Part shown: in pieces, positions 56,431 to 62,066 of the stretch
Layout of the letters: every line of letters begins with the position of its first letter
Numbering within the stretch: position 1 is the first letter of the stretch
Virus record (IMG/VR): IMGVR_UViG_3300047472_000125
Span: 1 to 62,066 of that record
DNA: 62,066 nucleotides
Reading direction: 5' to 3' (one strand)
Source of the DNA: a virus
The notes under the pieces: model-generated
The model's input: the letters and a program-made list of their open reading frames with translations, nothing else
What the model was told of the DNA's origin: nothing
Database searches by the model: none
Program-made: the position numbers and the translations under genes

Positions 56431-56945
56431 AGTGCCCACCCCATCTCTTGAGGCGTTCTATCTGACTTCATCCCGTTGCAGGGGCGGCATGCCGTGACGA
56501 GGTTTTTTCGCTCATTCGTTCCGCCGCGCGACAAAGGGATTACGTGGTCGCACTCCAGCGGGACGCCGTGAGCGCCGCAGTATCTGCAGGTGAAGTCGTC
56601 TCGCTGGAACACGCCAAGTCTGATGACTGCCCATTCAGACCATGGCAGTCTCGTGCAGTGCCTGCTATATTTGGTCCACTCGACAACCGTATCGCCATCG
56701 AGCATGTTTTCCGACCGCATCATGTCGATAATGGATTCAATATCGGATAGTTCGCAGTGCAGGAAATATGCCATCTCCGCCGGGTCAGCGGATGTTTCAC
56801 CACCCCTGTCCATTTCCGCTGCGCTTTCCAGAAGCGCGCCCCATACCCAAACGACACGCTCGACCGGTTGCTTCGAGCGGATTGCCGCGCTGACGAGCTT
56901 TTCGTCACGCATCATGCCGGCGTAGTGACGGAACCATCGGCTCAT
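56427..56945 (-). CDS. Initiator-like domain fused to HNH endonuclease, 172 aa
   Basis: Residues 1-95 share length and motifs (WFRHYAGMMRDEKLVSAAIR, MAYFLHCELSDIESII) with the following gene's N-terminus. Residues about 100-172 are an HNH nuclease (CRYCGAHGVPLECDHVIPLSRG, then CRPCN). This looks like an HNH gene inserted in and fused to a duplicated initiator copy. Confidence 0.78.
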   Translation of the reverse strand: MSRWFRHYAGMMRDEKLVSAAIRSKQPVERVVWVWGALLESAAEMDRGGETSADPAEMAYFLHCELSDIESIIDMMRSENMLDGDTVVEWTKYSRHCTRLPWSEWAVIRLGVFQRDDFTCRYCGAHGVPLECDHVIPLSRGGTNERKNLVTACRPCNGMKSDRTPQEMGWAL

Positions 56946-57112
56946 GCCGGTCTCCTGACATTAGCTTGCCGACGGCATTCCATGCGCTTGTCGTGACGGC
57001 GATCCATGGCTTCGTTGATGAGACGATCGGCCTCGTGGGGCTTGATGCCGAGGAGTTCGGCGATAAGCTCGACGTCGGGGCCGACTTTTTCGTACAGTTC
57101 ACCGAACATCAT
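56942..57112 (-). CDS. Small helical protein, 56 aa
   Basis: ATG at 57112 overlaps the upstream stop by four bases and its TGA overlaps the next ATG. Helical (ELIAELLGIKPHEADRLINEAM), possible HTH. Unrecognised. Confidence 0.65.
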   Translation of the reverse strand: MMFGELYEKVGPDVELIAELLGIKPHEADRLINEAMDRRHDKRMECRRQANVRRPA

Positions 57113-57867
57113 GGGCCGACCTCCTTCCAGCGCTTTCTGGCCTTCACGGCGTAGACGAGGGCTTCGGACACGTTAAATTTTGCAGCTAAAGCTGGCGCGG
57201 TTGCCTTCGAAGTTCTGATCTCGACTACTGCTGTGTCGGTGAGTTTTGCGTTAGGGTGCGCCTCTCCAACAGCAAATGTGCCGTGCTGCACCTGGTCTTG
57301 ATGGTTCTCAACTGGGGTGGCCCAACGGAGGTGCTTTTGGTTGGTGCAGGCAAGGTGTCCATTTCCGCATGAATGAGCGGCGTGGTGCGCAGGCGTAGGT
57401 GGCTCCCCATGCGCAACGATGCACATGTAGCGGCTCGCTTGCATGTTGTGTCCGGTTTTTCGAACGGAACCTACATAGAGGACGCCATATCCTTTGCGAT
57501 CTGTCGCGAAAGGGAACCGGATGCAATCATCGCCTTGGTAGTTCTTATGCTCTTCTATCCACTTCAACGCTGACCCTGGTGAGGCATATCCGCCTTCAGG
57601 AGATCCATGCCGGCGATTTCTGTAGTAGTGAGCCTTGCAGAGACCTGTCGCTCCTCCAGCGGTGTAGTGAGAATTCCCCGAGCATCCAGACACGGAACAG
57701 CAAACGAACTTGTCTTTGTCAGTTCGCGAACGGAATGCTCCTCCAGCTAAAGGATCTCCGTATAGCTTGAACCGCTGGTAATGAGGGGAGCAAAGACCTT
57801 TCGATAGCGTAGATCTATCACAGCCGTCGACTGAACACGATTTGATGTAGGCTTTGAGGAAGGTCAT
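57109..57867 (-). CDS. HNH homing endonuclease-like protein, 252 aa
   Basis: Zinc-finger-like repeats at the N-terminus (CSVDGCDRSTLSKGLCSPHY, later CKAHYYRNRRHG), an HNH core (HAAHSCGNGHLACTNQKH followed by LRWATPVENHQD) and a C-terminal HTH. This combination is typical of mobile phage HNH enzymes. It is a separate gene inside the replication region, so a homing insertion is likely. Confidence 0.82.
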   Translation of the reverse strand: MTFLKAYIKSCSVDGCDRSTLSKGLCSPHYQRFKLYGDPLAGGAFRSRTDKDKFVCCSVSGCSGNSHYTAGGATGLCKAHYYRNRRHGSPEGGYASPGSALKWIEEHKNYQGDDCIRFPFATDRKGYGVLYVGSVRKTGHNMQASRYMCIVAHGEPPTPAHHAAHSCGNGHLACTNQKHLRWATPVENHQDQVQHGTFAVGEAHPNAKLTDTAVVEIRTSKATAPALAAKFNVSEALVYAVKARKRWKEVGP

Positions 57868-58598
57868 GATGCCCTCCTAAGCCGTTTTTCGCGGCGTATT
57901 ATCGAAGGCCGGATGAAGCGCACGGGCTGTCGACGAGCTTCTTCCCTGCTGTCGACGAGCTTCTTCCCTGCTGTTTCGAAAACAAGCGATGAGAGGGCCT
58001 CGAAATCAGTCCGAAGCGTATCGATCTCGGCATGATGGTCGATGACAGCGAGGCGGCGAAGCTCGGCGTCCATATTGTTGAACGCCTCGATATACTTTAC
58101 CTTCCAACCGGTCGCGGCGGATCCCGTAAAGCCCATGACGACCAGAGAGAAGCCGTCTCGTGTCAAACGATAGGCGCGGTATTTTCGGCCTTTAGGATCG
58201 ACATAATCAATCGGCGTAAAATTGCGCCGATCAAATTCAGGACCACATTCTTCCCTGATCTTGTCGATCGCGCGCAGAACGTCCTTGTGTGCTTTCGAAA
58301 AATGATCGGCGATGAGATAGCTGAAGCAGGTGGCGTGACCGGCATAGAGCTCCAACGGGACTGTCGTTGGCATTTCATCGTCTTCGACAGAATACCCAAG
58401 ATCACGCAGAGACCTGCGGATCTGCGCACGCTCGTTCAAATAGGCGCGCCGATCGCTGGGCGTTGCCGATACGACATGTAGATGATCGTACTCATGGCCA
58501 AACATGACACGGAGATGCTTGCCGCCGTGGTCGACACGATACGGGACTTCGGCTTTATCCAACTCCTGGATGACAGCGTCGAGGCATGGATTGCTCAT
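57864..58598 (-). CDS. rha: Rha family regulatory protein, 244 aa
   Basis: Has the Rha core HKDVLRAIDKIREEC, YRAYRLTRDGFSLVVMGFTG and KVKYIEAFNNMDAEL. Rha proteins are phage regulators or toxins that interfere with host growth. A 22-bp tandem duplication (57929-57972) changes the reading frame near the C-terminus, so the last ~20 residues may be altered. Start at 58598 (MSNPCL); an ATG at 58610 is also possible. The 4-base overlap joins it to the HNH gene. Confidence 0.85.
   Translation of the reverse strand: MSNPCLDAVIQELDKAEVPYRVDHGGKHLRVMFGHEYDHLHVVSATPSDRRAYLNERAQIRRSLRDLGYSVEDDEMPTTVPLELYAGHATCFSYLIADHFSKAHKDVLRAIDKIREECGPEFDRRNFTPIDYVDPKGRKYRAYRLTRDGFSLVVMGFTGSAATGWKVKYIEAFNNMDAELRRLAVIDHHAEIDTLRTDFEALSSLVFETAGKKLVDSREEARRQPVRFIRPSIIRREKRLRRAS
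57929..57972. repeat. 22-bp tandem duplication
   Basis: GTCGACGAGCTTCTTCCCTG plus CT occurs twice in direct succession (57929-57950, 57951-57972) inside the 3' part of rha. Because 22 is not a multiple of three, the two copies are read in different frames (AGKKLVD, then SREEARR). Confidence 0.85.
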
Positions 58599-58615
58599 GA
58601 TCGCCCCCAAGCTGC

Positions 58616-58633
58616 TACCCTGTCATTAGGGTA
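58616..58633. promoter_or_regulatory. 18-bp dyad upstream of rha
   Basis: TACCCT-GTCATT-AGGGTA is a perfect 6-bp-arm palindrome 18 bp upstream of the rha start. It may be an operator. The gap between rha and the next upstream gene is otherwise unremarkable. Confidence 0.4.
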
Positions 58634-58675
58634 TAGAGGAGATATTGCGTAGAAATCTGAGGAGAGACGGGTCAT

Positions 58676-59377
58676 TCAGCGGCCTCCAAAGCTAAGGCCG
58701 GCCGCGCGGCGCGCGCCAGAGAGATGAGGAGATCGCGGAATGGCGCAGGCGTACCGATCCGCGGCGAACTGTCCGTGCCGCCGCCGCGGGCGCCTACTTC
58801 CCCGAGGCGCTTGGCTCGCTGTAGCCCCATGCGAGCGACAACTGCCGGGTCGAAGCTTGGCTCGCTGTAGCCCCATGCGAGCGACAACTGCCGGGTCGAA
58901 GCTTGGCTCGCTGTAGCCCCATGCGAGCGACGGGAGATCAGCGGCTTCAATGCCGTGAACGTAAAGAATCGTTGGTTTGCGAGCATAGTGTCCGTACTGG
59001 CCCTGCTCGACGCAGCACGTCCAACCGCCCTCGAAGTCAGCCATAATCCAGCCGCCGGCGCGGTCGGGACTATTCAGGCCGAAGTGCGGCCATGCCAGCG
59101 AACCATAGGGATGCTCGATGACGCCGCCAAACTTGCGGACGGATCGAAGAGCATGCTCGAAGCAGCCACCATCGTCGCCGAGCTTCTTGCGCTCGCCGGT
59201 AAGTTTCACCGTCAACGGCTGGCCGAACCACATCTTGCCCCAGCGCGGGCACGGCGGGTGAGCGACGACAGGCCACGGGCCGTCGTACTTTCGAGCGTCG
59301 CGGGATTCATCCCATGGGTCGACGCCGTCGAGTCCGAAATATGATCCGTCTTTTTGAACATAGAGGGCGGCTATCAC
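58676..59377 (-). CDS. Phage protein of unknown function, 233 aa as read; 3' end frame-disrupted by a 46-bp repeat
   Basis: The N-terminal ~150 residues (ALYVQKDGSYFGLDGVDPWD, VVAHPPCPRWGKMW) match a conserved phage family that normally ends in TPxPFRDLLISLARA. Here that end lies in the alternative frame (58672-58986). The 46-bp tandem repeat shifts the ribosome out of frame and yields an arginine-rich tail. Loss of one repeat would restore the family C-terminus. It could be a phase-variable or decaying gene. Confidence 0.72.
   Translation of the reverse strand: MIAALYVQKDGSYFGLDGVDPWDESRDARKYDGPWPVVAHPPCPRWGKMWFGQPLTVKLTGERKKLGDDGGCFEHALRSVRKFGGVIEHPYGSLAWPHFGLNSPDRAGGWIMADFEGGWTCCVEQGQYGHYARKPTILYVHGIEAADLPSLAWGYSEPSFDPAVVARMGLQRAKLRPGSCRSHGATASQAPRGSRRPRRRHGQFAADRYACAIPRSPHLSGARRAAGLSFGGR
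58809..58931. repeat. 46-bp tandem repeat, ~2.7 copies
   Basis: Unit starts at 58809, 58855 and 58901 (last one partial, 31 nt), copies identical. Total 123 bp, shorter than the probable 127-bp k-mer, so assembly could span it. Lies within the 58676-59377 gene and alters its frame. Confidence 0.9.
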
Positions 59378-59604
59378 CAGTCGCCTCCATCATTCGGGAT
59401 ATTGATTGTAGTAAGGCAATAATCCGGGTCGACCCCGCCGTCTTCCATGTCTTCGACGACTGCTCGGCTACCGTCTTGCCTATTACGCATGACACAAAGG
59501 CTACCCGCTCCGGAGAACAGCCACAGGGATTTTGGCCAGCGCTTCGCTAGACGTTGCAGCGTGGCAATAGCACGGCGCTCTTCGGCGGTCGGTTCGATAT
59601 TCAT
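59374..59604 (-). CDS. Hypothetical protein, 76 aa
   Basis: Small alpha/beta protein (GSLCVMRNRQDGSRAVVEDM) common in phages, unknown role. Overlaps neighbours by four bases on both sides. Confidence 0.7.
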   Translation of the reverse strand: MNIEPTAEERRAIATLQRLAKRWPKSLWLFSGAGSLCVMRNRQDGSRAVVEDMEDGGVDPDYCLTTINIPNDGGDW

Positions 59605-59840
59605 GCTACTTCGCCCTTCCGCTGGTTGGAGTTGTCTTCGGAGGAGGAATCCCGCTCAGCCTGAATGCGGGCGAGATTGTCAAAACCTTCGATTGCGTCA
59701 TCAAGCGATGAGATATGACGGCGAAACCGATCAAGCCGATCGGCCGCCATTCTCTTGCCGTTGGCATCTACGGTGTTGATCTTGTCCTGGCGGATTTCGC
59801 GGAGATCAAAAGCAATGGCGGCGGCTGACTTTCTGGTCAT
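59601..59840 (-). CDS. Hypothetical protein, 79 aa
   Basis: Charged helical protein following the helicase-methyltransferase gene, overlapping its stop by four bases. Unrecognised; possibly a partner subunit. Confidence 0.65.
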   Translation of the reverse strand: MTRKSAAAIAFDLREIRQDKINTVDANGKRMAADRLDRFRRHISSLDDAIEGFDNLARIQAERDSSSEDNSNQRKGEVA

Positions 59841-62066
59841 GCTGCGACGCTCCCGCGCTCGAAAATGTCGAACATGGTCGGCGTCGACACTTCGCGCTCC
59901 ATCGCCTGCAGATACTTGATGCCGTCGAGGAAATAGCCAGGGTTCAGCTCGGAGGCGCGACCGCGGCGACGAAGTTTCAGCGCCCGATACGGTACCGTGA
60001 ACAAACCGCCGAACGGGTCGAAGACGAGCTCGCCTTCATTCGAAAAACGCTTGATCAGACGGTCAACGATATCGAACTGAAGTGGGCAGATGTGATTCTC
60101 GAGGCCCTTCTTCGTCTGATCGCCGTTGAGCGTCCGCATGCGGTTGACATCGTGCCAGGTGAACGCATCGTGGGCGCCGGGTGCGAGGCTCATGAAGGTA
60201 GACGGTAGAGCGCCGCGCGCTTCGAGCGCTTCACCGATCCGGATATGCGTCTCGTAGTCATAGACGTTGTGGAGCGTCCAGTCGGTGAAGGCCTTCGCCA
60301 GGAGATCGGGACCGAGGGAAGCGAGTTCGTCCGGTGTTGGTAGACGGTCGCCGGACGAGCGCCAGAAAGCATGCGCATCAACCTGCCAGCGGGCGCGGGT
60401 ATAGTCTTCCTTGTCCTTCGAAACGCGCTCGTCGGCATAGGCTTTCGAGGTGTCAGACGGAAGCTTACGGAAAAGGAGAACATATTCTGGCGAGCCGACG
60501 CCCATCTTTGTCCCGTCTTTGCAGTTCTCGGTCCAGCCAAGGCGGTAGGTCTGGTTATTCTCGCGAACGACATCGGTGTTGATGGTGATCATTCCCATGT
60601 AGGCAAAGCCATGGGAGATCGCGTTCATCGCCGTTTTCATGTGGAAGGGGTTGACCGTGGGCATACCCATACCGGTCACATTGCCGAACATGATCCGGTC
60701 TTTGGTGTGGCAGGCATAAACCCGGCCGGGCTTCAGGATCCTGAGCAGTTCCGGCGTCAAGAAATCCATCTGCGCGAAGAAATGATCATCGCTGTCAGTG
60801 TGGCCGAAGTCATTGTAGCTCGGCGTATATTCGTAATGGTTTGAAAACGGGATCGAGGTAACGATCAGGTCGACCGAATTGTCGGCCATAGACCGGGTCT
60901 CTTCGACGCAATCGTTGTTGGCGACAAGCCAGCCCTCACCTTTCGCCTCGATGCGCTCGACACCGATGGACCGGGTCAGCACGTCGGCGGCACTGAGCTT
61001 ATCGAGGCCATACTCACGGATGATTTCGGACATCTTCTCGACCATGCGATTGTGCGCCTCCCACTTGCCCTGCAGAGTCCGCAGCACTTCGCGCTCGCTC
61101 TCGGCGTAGATGATGTGAATTTCGACTTGGTGCGCTTGCAGGAACCGGTAGATCCGGTGCAGCGCCTGGATGAAGTCATTGAATTTAAAGCCTACGCCGA
61201 GAAAGATCGCCTTGTGGCAATGGCGCTGGAAATTGCAGCCGGAACCGGCAATCACCGGCTTGGCGGCGAGGTACTGGAATTTGCCGTCGCTGAAATCGAC
61301 AATCGCCTGCTCGCGCTTCTCAAGATCCTGGGTTCCGTAGATCGAAACCGAACTAGGTACCGCCTTCTCGATCGCGCGGCGTTCGTCCTCAAGGTCGTGC
61401 CAGATGATGAAATGATCGTCCGGCGCGGCGGCAAGGATATCGCCCATCTTGGCGATGCGGGCGTCGAGCGTGTCGCGCTTTTCCTTGGAGGCCGACACGA
61501 CGCCGAGCGCCATGTCCTTGAACATCGCAGATTGCCCGTCGCGATCGGTACCGCCGTCGGCGATGTCCGATTGGACTTCGTGATAGATGACCTGGAACGG
61601 CGGCAAATCGTAGCCGGCCGCCGAATGCCCGAGATCAGCAGGGCTTTGTAGGAAGATCGCCCACGAATTCAGCCACAACCAAAATTCGCGTTCCTTGTGA
61701 GGGTAGAGCGTCAGATTGTTCGCCTGGGTGCTGTCTCGCTGGAAGAACCGCGTCAAGGCCTGCCCGGTATCCATGATGCCCAGGAAGCCGGCGTAGTGGA
61801 TCAGCTCTTTGTATCGATTCGGGCTCGGGGTTGCGGTGGCGACGAAGCGATAGCGCACGCCGTCAAAGAGCGAGAGGAAAGTCTGATAGGTCTTCGAGCC
61901 GTACGAGCGAAGCACAGACGCCTCGTCAAGCGATGCAGCGTCAAAATCATTCGGATCGATCTTGCCATCGCGGACTGTCTCGTAATTCGTCATATAGATG
62001 CCGGTCAGGCCGGCTTCCTCAATGCGCCGAATGAACTTGATGGTCACCCCGAGCATCTCGCCGTCG
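59837..62066 (-). CDS. Helicase-methyltransferase fusion, main part (5' end lies at 399 across the join)
   Basis: In the circle the protein has 833 residues. The helicase half shows motif I AFGLGKS (53-59, encoded at the left end), motif II DEAS (138-141), motif III ATATPSPN and motif VI QALHRIYRF. The methyltransferase half has TSIPFS (about 494-499, variant of the amino-methyltransferase motif IV) and FDPFGG (about 773-778, AdoMet site), an order typical of beta-class N6/N4 enzymes. It probably modifies phage DNA, perhaps while translocating, for protection from restriction. The window copy beyond 61939 repeats bases 1-127. Confidence 0.85.
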   Translation of the reverse strand, partial: DGEMLGVTIKFIRRIEEAGLTGIYMTNYETVRDGKIDPNDFDAASLDEASVLRSYGSKTYQTFLSLFDGVRYRFVATATPSPNRYKELIHYAGFLGIMDTGQALTRFFQRDSTQANNLTLYPHKEREFWLWLNSWAIFLQSPADLGHSAAGYDLPPFQVIYHEVQSDIADGGTDRDGQSAMFKDMALGVVSASKEKRDTLDARIAKMGDILAAAPDDHFIIWHDLEDERRAIEKAVPSSVSIYGTQDLEKREQAIVDFSDGKFQYLAAKPVIAGSGCNFQRHCHKAIFLGVGFKFNDFIQALHRIYRFLQAHQVEIHIIYAESEREVLRTLQGKWEAHNRMVEKMSEIIREYGLDKLSAADVLTRSIGVERIEAKGEGWLVANNDCVEETRSMADNSVDLIVTSIPFSNHYEYTPSYNDFGHTDSDDHFFAQMDFLTPELLRILKPGRVYACHTKDRIMFGNVTGMGMPTVNPFHMKTAMNAISHGFAYMGMITINTDVVRENNQTYRLGWTENCKDGTKMGVGSPEYVLLFRKLPSDTSKAYADERVSKDKEDYTRARWQVDAHAFWRSSGDRLPTPDELASLGPDLLAKAFTDWTLHNVYDYETHIRIGEALEARGALPSTFMSLAPGAHDAFTWHDVNRMRTLNGDQTKKGLENHICPLQFDIVDRLIKRFSNEGELVFDPFGGLFTVPYRALKLRRRGRASELNPGYFLDGIKYLQAMEREVSTPTMFDIFERGSVAA
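61940..62066. repeat. Direct terminal repeat, right copy
   Basis: Identical to bases 1-127; see that entry. The true end of unique sequence is 61939. Confidence 0.95.

Noticed and set aside
58809-58931. CRISPR array
   Set aside because: Repeats are directly tandem without spacers, only 2.7 copies, and lie within a coding gene.

Overview
The window is a complete, circularised genome of a temperate, contractile-tailed phage (myovirus morphology) or induced prophage of a Rhizobiales-type alphaproteobacterium. The first 127 bases are repeated exactly at the end (61940-62066), so the unique genome is 61,939 bp. One gene, a helicase-methyltransferase, runs across the join. A rhizobial host is inferred from the high GC content by eye, the protein flavour (DUF3309, GapR-like/DUF2312, Rha, DUF2280 terminase) and a rhizobial-looking integrase. 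No host sequence is present to prove it.

Layout. A lysogeny switch sits at 4.3-6.1 kb. A LexA-type CI repressor (4667-5371, +) faces a small Cro-like gene (4325-4579, -). Five copies of a 13-bp operator motif lie in the two flanking intergenic regions.

From Cro a long leftward transcription unit runs through position 1, across the join and down to about 54.1 kb. It carries small zinc-ribbon genes, a GapR-like protein, a cupin-like protein, the helicase-methyltransferase fusion, Rha, HNH endonucleases, two replication-initiator-like proteins (one fused to HNH), a DnaA domain IV protein, a stand-alone release-factor GGQ domain and a NusG-like protein. Next comes a ~690-nt non-coding, helix-rich stretch directly upstream of a tRNA-Thr (52.6-53.4 kb).

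Still leftward, 52.5-49.2 kb holds small accessory genes, a metallopeptidase-like protein and the terminase. 47.7-29.2 kb holds portal, protease/scaffold, capsid, connectors, sheath, tube, frameshifted tail chaperone, tape measure, hub, spike and baseplate. 29.2-19.6 kb holds tail fibre, secreted beta-helix protein, lysis genes, tail-spike genes and membrane proteins.

The rightward unit (6.1-19.1 kb), driven by a repressor-controlled promoter, carries about 27 tightly overlapping genes. They include an Erf annealing protein with a YqaJ-type exonuclease, an Arr-like ADP-ribosyltransferase-fold protein, an HNH nuclease, and an integrase at the end with a candidate attP behind it.

Four genes lie on the opposite strand at the edges of, or inside, the late region: a TIGR04325-type methyltransferase (26827-27609), a membrane protein (35838-36563), a zinc-ribbon protein with its own promoter (21007-21237) and a small gene behind the integrase (19257-19571). 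They look like lysogenic-conversion (moron) genes. The most unusual elements are the structured non-coding region beside tRNA-Thr, the GGQ mini-protein and NusG-like protein next to it, and two tandem duplications whose unit lengths are not multiples of three, in neighbouring genes.
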